DNA of 5,543 bases from DTGL01 sp038895395 (GTDB lineage: Archaea > Iainarchaeota > Iainarchaeia > Iainarchaeales > DTGL01): positions 1 through 5,543 of the forward strand of contig JAWANJ010000053.1 in NCBI GenBank assembly GCA_038895395.1, given 5' to 3'. Positions 1 through 5,057 of the stretch are shown here, piece by piece (the first letter of the stretch is position 1; the number at the start of each line of letters is the position of its first letter). Made by a program: the position numbers and the translations under genes. The notes beneath the pieces were generated by a model. The model was not told the DNA's origin and ran no database searches. It was given only the letters and a program-made list of their open reading frames with translations.

Positions 1-1
1 T

Positions 2-421
2 GTGAAGTTTAAGCCAGAAACAAGAAATTCATGGCTTTTAGAAACTTGGAACATAAGCAAACTTTTGCTTCCATATTTGTTTGTCGGGATTTTTATTATC
101 GGCTTTATTGAACCATTGATTCCAGAAAGCTTTGTGGTTGGTTTTGTGGGCAGCAACACAATCCTAGCGAATTTAATTTCCTCTATCTTTGGCACGTTCA
201 TGTACTTTTCAACGCTTACCGAGGTGCCTCTGATGCAAACATTGTTAGCAAAAGGCATGCACCAAGGACCTGCTTTGGCACTTTTGCTTTCAGGTCCATC
301 TTTGAGCCTGCCAGCTATTCTTGTGATAAGGCAAGTGCTGGGAAATAAAAGGACAATAGCCTATGTCTTACTTGTTATCTTTTACTCCTCAGTGGCTGGC
401 TTAATCTTTGGAATGTTTTGA
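2..421 (+). CDS. YraQ/ArsP-type permease (DUF318-like), C-terminal part; 5' end outside window
   Basis: Integral membrane permease of the ArsP_1/YraQ superfamily (PF03773-like), recognised by eye. About 139 residues are visible, whereas full-length members are roughly 300, so the gene almost certainly starts upstream. The GTG at position 2 is just an in-frame codon at the edge, and the frame is open to the window start. Hydrophobic segments lie at about residues 21-41, 54-72, 88-110 and 118-138. The conserved block is visible: G-T-F-M-Y-F then T-L-T-E-V-P (residues 71-76), G-P-A-L-A-L-L-L-S-G-P-S-L-S-L-P (89-104) and I-R-Q-V-L-G (109-114). Archaeal members have TLTEVP where many bacterial YraQ proteins have a Cys-Ser-Cys stretch. 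The stop at 419-421 overlaps the Shine-Dalgarno site of the redox protein that follows, so the two are probably co-transcribed. Members of the wider family export arsenic compounds, but the substrate of this subgroup is unknown. Confidence 0.85.
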   Translation: MKFKPETRNSWLLETWNISKLLLPYLFVGIFIIGFIEPLIPESFVVGFVGSNTILANLISSIFGTFMYFSTLTEVPLMQTLLAKGMHQGPALALLLSGPSLSLPAILVIRQVLGNKRTIAYVLLVIFYSSVAGLIFGMF

Positions 422-430
422 GGTGGCATT

Positions 431-691
431 ATGGCTAAAGAAATTAAAATTCAAATCTTTGGGAGCGGCTGTGCGAAGTGCAAACAATTAGAAGAAAATG
501 TAAAAAAAGCAATAGAAGAAAGCAAAGCAAAAGCCAGCATTGAAAAAATTACTGACATAGGAAAGATAATTGATGCTGGCATAATGGAAACACCAGCATT
601 GGCAATCAACGGAAAGATTGTTTGCACAGGAAAAGTTCCAAGTGTTGAAGAAATAAATAAGCTCCTCAGCTCACTCAAGGGTACTATTTAA
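431..691 (+). CDS. Small thioredoxin-like redox-active disulfide protein (TIGR00412-like)
   Basis: An 86-residue cytosolic protein with a minimal thioredoxin/glutaredoxin fold. A first beta strand (KIQIFGSG) leads to the active-site CxxC, C14-A-K-C17, followed by a basic helix. The cis-proline motif T54-P55-A-L and the strand A-I-N-G-K-I-V follow, and then G-K-V-P-S-V-E-E-I-N, a typical family ending. The length fits the family (about 75-90). The ATG at 431 is chosen because a good Shine-Dalgarno, GAGGTG (420-425), lies 5 nt upstream and overlaps the stop of the permease. In archaea this family commonly sits next to such permeases, so it may reduce or hand over a substrate or a cysteine of the transporter; that is inference. 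An additional cysteine, C65, stands in the strand after the cis-proline, where other members as I remember them usually have a small or hydrophobic residue. Confidence 0.9.
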   Translation: MAKEIKIQIFGSGCAKCKQLEENVKKAIEESKAKASIEKITDIGKIIDAGIMETPALAINGKIVCTGKVPSVEEINKLLSSLKGTI

Positions 692-747
692 AGCATTGTA
701 ACACACTTGTTTTGCGTAAGCATCTGTCAATTTTTCACAAGAAGCAT

Positions 748-1219
748 ATGGGTTCAAACCAGTTGTTGCGGTCTGCGTTTGTGATGTTGTATGTTTTCCA
801 AGAAGCTTTATGGCAATCTTATTTTTGCAGCAGTGGTTGGATTAATGGTGCCTGCATATGGTAATTTCGTTTCTTCTGGTACTATAACAATGCATATGAT
901 TATCTTTTCCATACCATTGCTATTTTACGGATTTGCCTTTACTTTGTCTGTTCAGCTATTTTGCGATAATTTTAGGTAAAAGAAGTAACTGTGCGGCAAT
1001 TGCTTTGCTGCATCTTTTTGCCTCAATGAGCTCTTGTTTTACTCATTTGCATTAGGCACTTACCCATATTTGGCAATCTTCGCTTTTTCATTGTTGCCTA
1101 GTTTTGTTTCACTAATTGTTTTGTTATCTGAGGAAATTAGCAGCAGCAAAAAAGCGAACGCATTCGTATCATCAAGCGCTACTTTTATGCTGCTGTGTAA
1201 TCTTTATTTGCTGCTTTAA
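748..1219 (+). pseudogene. Decayed membrane protein, probably remnant of a UbiA-family prenyltransferase (C-terminal half)
   Basis: No intact gene lies between 692 and 1239, but one strand holds hydrophobic pieces in successive frames. Piece A, ending near 790, reads S-A-F-V-M-L-Y. Piece B (791-976, one frame over) reads F-S-K-K-L-Y-G-N-L-I-F-A, then G-L-M-V-P-A-Y-G and a helix F-S-I-P-L-L-F-Y-G-F-A-F, ending C-D-N-F-R before a TAA (977-979). Piece C (975-1046, third frame) begins G-K-R-S-N. Piece D (1034-1219, back in the frame of B) has two more helices and ends A-N-A-F-V...N-L-Y-L-L-L. In archaeal UbiA proteins a P-P-F-(K/R)-(L/F)...G-(N/E)-L motif, a helix, D-x-E-x-D-x-x-x-G-K-(R/K)-T and two C-terminal helices come in this order. 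The N-terminal half with the first Asp-rich motif is absent, and the second is reduced to D-N-F-R plus G-K-R. No convincing start or ribosome site is seen. UbiA identity is by motif order from memory; decay is clearer than identity. Assembly errors could mimic this, but at least three frame changes in about 250 bp favour true decay. Confidence 0.5.
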
Positions 1220-1239
1220 AGTTGGACTTTTTGGATTAT

Positions 1240-1323
1240 TGCACGGGCCAGGATTCGAACCTGGGAAGGCACTAAGCCGCAGGGTCCTAAGCCCTGCTCC
1301 TTTGGCCACTCGGACACCCGTGC
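1240..1323 (-). tRNA. tRNA-Leu, anticodon UAG (reads CUA/CUN)
   Basis: The reverse complement folds into a complete class II tRNA of 84 nt including the discriminator. The acceptor stem GCACGGG/CCCGTGC is perfectly paired, with T8 and G9 following. The D arm is TCC/GGA around a loop containing GAGTGGCCAAA. The anticodon stem is CAGGG/CCCTG with the loop CTTAGGA, so the anticodon is TAG (forward positions 1287-1289) with G37. The 15-nt variable region contains a hairpin GGC-TTAGT-GCC, as expected for Leu. The T arm is CCAGG-TTCGAAT-CCTGG. The discriminator is A (position 1240), as leucine tRNAs require, and no CCA is encoded. No intron is seen. It lies downstream of the padR-type gene on the same strand and converges on the decayed gene. 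Confidence 0.96.
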
Positions 1324-1344
1324 ATGTTAATAAAATTTGTATAT

Positions 1345-1375
1345 CTAAATTTAAAAAAACAGTGTTTTTAAATAG
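1345..1375 (-). promoter_or_regulatory. Probable tRNA promoter (TATA-like) and/or padR transcription end
   Basis: The 63 bp between the PadR-type gene stop and the tRNA are almost wholly A/T. Read on the - strand, there is a seven-T run (1353-1359), followed by TTAAATTTAG (1345-1354) about 22-31 nt before the mature tRNA 5' end, and a second TATA-like TATTTAAAA slightly further up. The first could be a U-tract terminator for the regulator gene and the second a box A for the tRNA. In such AT-rich DNA neither is specific, so exact boundaries are uncertain. Confidence 0.35.
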
Positions 1376-1386
1376 TCATAGAATGC

Positions 1387-1914
1387 CTAACTTCCAACAA
1401 TTGCCAACAATTGTTCATTTAAGTTACGTAAAGCTTCTTTGATCTTGTTCTTTTGGCAAGGTTTAAGTTTGTTTTTGGTGGACAACAAATATAGCTTTAG
1501 GAATATTGACTTGAACTCTTTAATTTCTTTTGAAATCCCTATGCGAGATAAAAAATCCAATGGATTTTCCACTAAACTTCTGTTAACTTTTAAAATTTGT
1601 CCAAGACTGTTAATATTTTCTTCAATCTTTTTAAGTTCATTTTTACCCTTTTTGGTTATTGAATATAATTTTACAGAACGCTCACCTTTTTTACTGTTTT
1701 TTTTGTATTTCTTTATAAATCCTTTTTTTTCAAGATTAGAAAGCACAGGATACAAAGAACCAAAAGATGGTTTCCACATCTTATTAGTTAATTCGTAACA
1801 ACTATTACAGATTGCATATCCATGTAATTTTCTTTCTTTAAGTGACTTTAAGACCAAATACTTCAAGTGACCTTTAAACAAAATTTTTGAGACCTGTACA
1901 TTATTTTTATTCAT
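1387..1914 (-). CDS. PadR-family transcriptional regulator
   Basis: A 175-residue DNA-binding protein with the PadR winged helix at the N terminus. Visible features are G-H-L-K-Y-L-V-L-K-S-L (15-25), H31-G-Y, the recognition-helix region F-G-S-L-Y-P-V-L-S-N-L-E-K-K-G-F-I (51-67), a lysine-rich wing (68-82) and Y-S-I-T-K-K-G-K (84-91). The rest (about 92-175) is helical and charged, and in PadR proteins this part dimerises and in some binds ligands. The ATG (1912-1914) has no Shine-Dalgarno. A TATA element centred near 1941 lies about 27 nt upstream, which predicts a leaderless message beginning at the start codon. The gene is divergent from the surface-protein/ABC operon, and its own promoter overlaps a perfect palindrome, the usual layout of a local repressor that also controls itself. 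Its inducer is unknown. A 10-bp tandem repeat sits near its 3' end. Confidence 0.9.
   Translation of the reverse strand: MNKNNVQVSKILFKGHLKYLVLKSLKERKLHGYAICNSCYELTNKMWKPSFGSLYPVLSNLEKKGFIKKYKKNSKKGERSVKLYSITKKGKNELKKIEENINSLGQILKVNRSLVENPLDFLSRIGISKEIKEFKSIFLKLYLLSTKNKLKPCQKNKIKEALRNLNEQLLAIVGS
1394..1413. repeat. Two tandem copies of CCAACAATTG in the 3' end of the padR-type gene
   Basis: The 10-bp unit occurs twice without a gap (1394-1403 and 1404-1413). It encodes most of the last residues of the regulator (N-E-Q-L-L-A-I-V-G-S). The unit is not a multiple of three, so gain or loss of a copy changes the C-terminal frame. With one copy the protein would end N-E-Q-L-L-E-V-R-H-S-M-T-I instead. 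Confidence 0.8.
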
Positions 1915-1918
1915 ATTA

Positions 1919-1943
1919 AAATATATCGGAATCCGATATATTT
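1919..1943. promoter_or_regulatory. Perfect 25-bp palindrome: predicted PadR operator
   Basis: Arms ATATATCGGA (1921-1930) and TCCGATATAT (1932-1941) are exact reverse complements around a single A at 1931, and pairing extends two more bases on each side. The central CGGA/TCCG steps rule out chance A/T symmetry. The site lies between the divergent regulator and transporter genes, starts 5 bp from the regulator's ATG and overlaps the TATA element used by both. Dimeric PadR regulators bind such inverted repeats, so occupancy should block TBP/TFB on both sides. The symmetry is seen directly; binding by the neighbouring regulator is inferred. Confidence 0.8.
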
Positions 1944-1947
1944 AAAA
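1936..1947. promoter_or_regulatory. Shared, two-way TATA box for the divergent genes
   Basis: TATATTTAAAA reads as an archaeal box A on both strands (ATATATTTAAAA on +, TTTTAAATATAT on -). Its centre is about 29-30 nt from the GTG at 1971 on the right and about 27 nt from the regulator ATG on the left, the usual TATA-to-start spacing in archaea. Both messages would therefore be nearly or fully leaderless, which agrees with the absence of a strong Shine-Dalgarno before either gene. A second TATA-like half (TTAAAATATAT, 1916-1926) lies on the other palindrome arm but is less well placed. Confidence 0.6.
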
Positions 1948-1970
1948 TAATTCTGAAATCATATTAGTAT

Positions 1971-3209
1971 GTGATTATCATGCAAAGTAGCCATGTAATT
2001 AGACTTATATTGATAGGTCAACTTTTTGCAATGCTATCCATTGTAGTATTTGCAGTTACAAATGTAGATCCTTATTACTTACTAAATATCGATTCAACAT
2101 TGCAAAAACCAACGGTTATTTATCCAGGAAATACTGTAAATTTAGCTGTTAATTTGGTAAATGTTGGATTGTATACAGATGCTAATGACGTAAAACTTAA
2201 GCTTCTTTTGCCAGAGGGGTTTCCTCAGAGTTTTGTAGAAACGACAATCCCCAGAATAAAACCAAAAGAAAAGAAAACAGTTGTTTTTGTTTTTCCAACA
2301 TCAAAAACAATTAGCTCAGGTACTTACACCTTAACACTTCAAATGAACTACAAAAATGGTACAATAGATGTTTTAGATAGCAAGTATTTGAACATCACAG
2401 TATCTGATATTTATGACATCTCTATTTCAAACATAAAGGTTTCAGACTACTTCCCACATATTGGCGATAAGATTATTATAACAGCTGACATACAAAATAA
2501 TGGCTCTTTGGAAGCTAGAAATGTCTATTGTGAAATTTCAATGCTTAGCACAAATCCTTTTGTTGGTTTCATTACACAATCTGACGTTAGGCAGGAGCTT
2601 GGCAACATAGCAGTTGGTGAATCTAAGAGGGTTACATTTGAGATAATGGCAAGTGAAGTCACAAATCCCGGCACGTATGCTTTTAAATTAACCACTGGTT
2701 GTATGGACTGTAACACAAAGATGCAAATGTTTTCTATACATCTTTACGGAAGACCTCAGCTAATTATCTCAGGCATAGACTATTCGATAAATGGCCGTAA
2801 TGATAAAAAGATAATGCAAGGAGACACTATTTCTTTAGCAATTCAGCTTGAAAACCTTGGCAAAGAGAGTGCAAAGAGGGTTGTAGTTTCAATAGAAAAC
2901 GATTCTTCCTTAATTGGTTCAAAAAGCTCATATATTGGTGAAATAAAAAGTGAAGATTCTGGCTCAGCTATATTCGATTTGAGTGTTGACAGCAATGCTG
3001 CAATCGGTTATCATGACATAAATATCACCATAAAATACTTGGACGAACTACAAAAAGAACAAATGATAAAAACCTCTTATTCAATCTATGTTTCAAAAGC
3101 ACCCGAGCCAAGCCCTTATTTGCACTATGTTTTTATAATAGTGATATTGGCCATGGTGTACATCATAATAAGGTTAATAATAAGGCAGCTCGCACTTAGA
3201 AAACTATAG
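1971..3209 (+). CDS. Membrane-anchored extracytoplasmic protein with three CARDB/COG1361-like Ig domains
   Basis: A 412-residue protein, first gene of the exporter operon. A hydrophobic segment (about 9-30) is a signal peptide or N-terminal anchor. Three beta-rich repeats of about 110 residues follow: about 33-146, 147-259 and 261-377. Each has the CARDB/NEW3-like pattern G-(D/N)-x-(V/I) near its start (P52-G-N-T-V; G165-D-K-I; G284-D-T-I), then N-x-G in the next strands (N64-V-G; N177-G-S; N295-L-G), and the last strands contain S-G-T-Y, P-G-T-Y or I-G-Y. A C-terminal membrane helix (about 386-404) is followed by a short basic tail. The bulk therefore lies outside the cell. Cys187, Cys244 and Cys247 (C-M-D-C) occur only in domain 2 and could form a disulfide. 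The start is GTG 1971 if the message is leaderless. ATG 1980 is an alternative, with GTGAT at 1971-1975 as a weak, close ribosome site. Position in the operon suggests the partner or adaptor of the two permeases, in the place MacA holds in bacteria; this is inference, since the fold differs. Confidence 0.8.
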   Translation: MIIMQSSHVIRLILIGQLFAMLSIVVFAVTNVDPYYLLNIDSTLQKPTVIYPGNTVNLAVNLVNVGLYTDANDVKLKLLLPEGFPQSFVETTIPRIKPKEKKTVVFVFPTSKTISSGTYTLTLQMNYKNGTIDVLDSKYLNITVSDIYDISISNIKVSDYFPHIGDKIIITADIQNNGSLEARNVYCEISMLSTNPFVGFITQSDVRQELGNIAVGESKRVTFEIMASEVTNPGTYAFKLTTGCMDCNTKMQMFSIHLYGRPQLIISGIDYSINGRNDKKIMQGDTISLAIQLENLGKESAKRVVVSIENDSSLIGSKSSYIGEIKSEDSGSAIFDLSVDSNAAIGYHDINITIKYLDELQKEQMIKTSYSIYVSKAPEPSPYLHYVFIIVILAMVYIIIRLIIRQLALRKL

Positions 3210-3227
3210 CCTCTGTGATGATAAAAA

Positions 3228-4370
3228 ATGATCAAATTAGCTTTTTTGAACCTTTTTAGGAGAAAAGTCAGAAGCTTTCTTGCAATTTTAGGTATAGTCA
3301 TAGGCATAACAGCCCTTATAGTTCTCACAGCCATAATTGACGGCATATACGACAAACTAACTTCTGTTTTTGGTTCATTCCAGGGTATAATGGTTATGGA
3401 AAAAGGTGTAGCGGACCAACCATTTTCCAGACTGGATATATCTTTAGGAAATAAGATAGCAAAGATTGAAGGAGTCAGAACAGTTGTACCTGAAATTTGG
3501 GTAATACCCAAATCGATAGATAACAAGCCACTAAGATTTACATCAATAACATCCGCCACTTTTATATATGGTGTTGATGTTGCGCAGTACACAAAATTAA
3601 GAGGTTCTGGATGGCTTGGTGAAATAGAAAGTGGGAAAATGCTGAGCGTTCAGGATAAAGGCTATGTGGTTTTGGGCAAAACAATAGCAGATGATAAAAA
3701 AAAGTTTGTTGGTTCTACCATAAATATAAATGACAAACAATTTAAAGTAAAAGGCATACTAAAGACCGAATCAGAGCTTTACGGCGGCCTCATAATGATG
3801 AACATTGACGAAGCAAGAGAGCTTGCAGGCATAAGCCATGATAAAGTAAACACATTTTATGTGGAGCTTATTGACCCTAAAAATGACAGAAAGATTGCAA
3901 AACAAATAAATTTCATGTTTGGTTCAAAAGTCGAAGCAATGAGCACAAGCGATTTTTCTGAAACAGTTTCAAATATGCTTAGCAACTTCAATGCAATAGC
4001 ACTTGCTATAGCAATCGTGTCTGCTTTTGTAGCAGCTTTGGGCATCATAAATACAATACTCATGAGTGTATTGGAACGCTACCAAGAGATAGGTGTGCTT
4101 AAGGCTTCTGGATGGACAAGTTGGAATATAACAAAAATGATCATTTTGGAAGCATCCTTTATAGGTTTGCTTGGAGGTACAATTGGGATTTTGATAGGAG
4201 TTATAACAGCACACTATATTGAATTAATATTTGATGTTCCAACCTTGGTTAAAACTGAGTCAGTAGTGACTGCATTTGTATTCGCATTTCTTATAGGAAT
4301 CCTGGCTGGGCTTTATCCAGCATATAGGGCAGCAAAGCTTGAGCCAGTGGAGGCGATAAAAGGTGTCTAG
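3228..4370 (+). CDS. MacB/FtsX-type ABC exporter permease (first of two)
   Basis: A 380-residue membrane protein with the full FtsX/MacB layout. A basic N terminus (R11-R-K-V-R) precedes TM1 (about 17-37), followed by a large extracytoplasmic MacB_PCD-like domain (about 40-248). TM2 (about 255-282) comes next, then the cytoplasmic coupling segment E-R-Y-Q-E-I-G-V-L-K-A-S-G-W (283-296), TM3 (about 304-331) and TM4 (about 346-366). The C-terminal Y-P-A-Y-R-A-A-K-L-E-P-V-E-A-I (363-377) is the FtsX-domain signature. It lacks a fused ATPase, so it is the separate-subunit form, as in LolCDE and Gram-positive MacB-like systems. ATG 3228 is supported by GTGAT (3215-3219) 8 nt upstream. It lies 18 nt after the surface-protein gene and overlaps the ATPase start by 8 bp. 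Likely role: extrusion of a substrate, or transmission of ATP-driven motion to the extracytoplasmic side, together with the ATPase and the second permease. Confidence 0.93.
   Translation: MIKLAFLNLFRRKVRSFLAILGIVIGITALIVLTAIIDGIYDKLTSVFGSFQGIMVMEKGVADQPFSRLDISLGNKIAKIEGVRTVVPEIWVIPKSIDNKPLRFTSITSATFIYGVDVAQYTKLRGSGWLGEIESGKMLSVQDKGYVVLGKTIADDKKKFVGSTININDKQFKVKGILKTESELYGGLIMMNIDEARELAGISHDKVNTFYVELIDPKNDRKIAKQINFMFGSKVEAMSTSDFSETVSNMLSNFNAIALAIAIVSAFVAALGIINTILMSVLERYQEIGVLKASGWTSWNITKMIILEASFIGLLGGTIGILIGVITAHYIELIFDVPTLVKTESVVTAFVFAFLIGILAGLYPAYRAAKLEPVEAIKGV
4347..4357 (+). promoter_or_regulatory. Strong Shine-Dalgarno that fixes the ATPase GTG start
   Basis: GTGGAGGCGAT lies inside the 3' end of the permease gene and matches the archaeal GGAGGTGAT consensus at all but one position. 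The gap from GGAGG to GTG 4363 is 9 nt. This supports the GTG over the later in-frame ATG at codon 9 and makes translation of the ATPase coupled to, or independent of, the overlapping permease frame. Confidence 0.75.
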
Positions 4371-5055
4371 ACGAAAGATAATTGAAATGAAAGATGCTTG
4401 CAAGGAATACAAAATGGGAAAAACTACTGTAAAGGCATTGTGTAATGTAAACTTGGATGTTTACGAAGGTGATTTTGTAGTCATCTTAGGTCCAAGTGGT
4501 TCTGGTAAAAGTACGATGCTTCACTTGATGGGGGCTTTAGACAGGCCAACATCTGGAAAGGTTTTGATAAACGGAAAAGACCTAAGTATTTTGGATGATT
4601 GGAGTCTTGCTATGCTAAGAAGAAAGTTTATCGGTTTTGTTTTTCAATCATTCCATCTAGTGCCAACCCTAAATGCGCTTGAAAATGTTATGCTCCCGCT
4701 AGCGCCAGTAAAGATGGATGAGGTTGAAAAAATCAAAATAGCAAAACAACTTCTGAAACTTGTTGGCATAGAACATAGAATGTTCCATAAGCCAAATGAG
4801 CTGAGCGGTGGTGAAAGTCAAAGAGTTGCAATTGCAAGAGCGCTTGTCAATGATCCAGCAGTAGTACTAGCAGATGAACCAACGGGAAACTTGGATACTA
4901 AAACCAGCTTTCAAATAATGGAAACCTTGCAGAAGATGAACAGAGAAAAAAACAAAACCTTTGTGATAGTTACACATGATTTGTCTCTAACAAAATACGG
5001 TAACAAAATAATACATTTAAGGGATGGCTCAATTCAGAAGATTGAGGAGAGATAA
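4363..5055 (+). CDS. LolD/MacB-type ABC transporter ATPase
   Basis: A 230-residue nucleotide-binding subunit with every ABC motif intact. These are Walker A G43-P-S-G-S-G-K-S-T (43-51), the Q-loop Q95 in F-V-F-Q-S-F-H-L-V-P-T-L, the signature L147-S-G-G-E-S-Q-R-V-A-I-A-R-A-L, Walker B V-V-L-A-D-E (167-172, catalytic E172) followed by P-T-G-N-L-D, and the H-loop H205 in V-I-V-T-H-D. F-Q-x-F-x-L-(V/I)-P-x-L and D-E-P-T-G-N-L-D are typical of the MacB/LolD/FtsE branch. The length is standard for that branch. The GTG start is backed by the Shine-Dalgarno at 4347-4357; the start overlaps the first permease by 8 bp and the second permease begins 2 nt after the stop. Two copies should pair under the two permeases and power export. 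Confidence 0.97.
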   Translation: MSRRKIIEMKDACKEYKMGKTTVKALCNVNLDVYEGDFVVILGPSGSGKSTMLHLMGALDRPTSGKVLINGKDLSILDDWSLAMLRRKFIGFVFQSFHLVPTLNALENVMLPLAPVKMDEVEKIKIAKQLLKLVGIEHRMFHKPNELSGGESQRVAIARALVNDPAVVLADEPTGNLDTKTSFQIMETLQKMNREKNKTFVIVTHDLSLTKYGNKIIHLRDGSIQKIEER

Positions 5056-5057
5056 AA

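Noticed and set aside
451..678. Open frame of 75 codons on the - strand
   Set aside because: Mirror of the redox-protein gene, which has an intact CxxC, cis-proline and Shine-Dalgarno.
791..979. The 62-codon frame as an intact small membrane protein
   Set aside because: No Shine-Dalgarno precedes its ATG, and its protein features continue in other frames on both sides, which fits a fragment of a decayed gene better.
1219..1323. Integrated element using the tRNA-Leu gene as attachment site
   Set aside because: No integrase gene and no repeated copy of the tRNA 3' end are seen within the window.
1116..1442. Open frame of 108 codons on the + strand across the tRNA
   Set aside because: It runs through the antisense of the tRNA-Leu gene and into the regulator's 3' end, and the peptide has no family features. 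It is a by-product of the tRNA sequence.
1679..1732. Runs of eight T (lysine codons on the - strand) as programmed frameshift sites in the regulator
   Set aside because: The PadR frame is intact across them and gives a normal wing. No alternative product in a shifted frame is supported.
1439..1798. Open frame of 119 codons on the + strand
   Set aside because: It lies fully antisense to the PadR-type gene, and its Phe-rich composition is simply the complement of lysine-rich codons.
3125..3592. Open frame of 155 codons on the - strand
   Set aside because: Antisense to the start of the first permease and the end of the surface protein. Both sense frames have clear domains and ribosome sites.
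3857..4214. Two overlapping open frames on the - strand (3857-4063 and 3969-4214)
   Set aside because: Antisense to the FtsX domain of the first permease; no ribosome site and no recognisable motifs.
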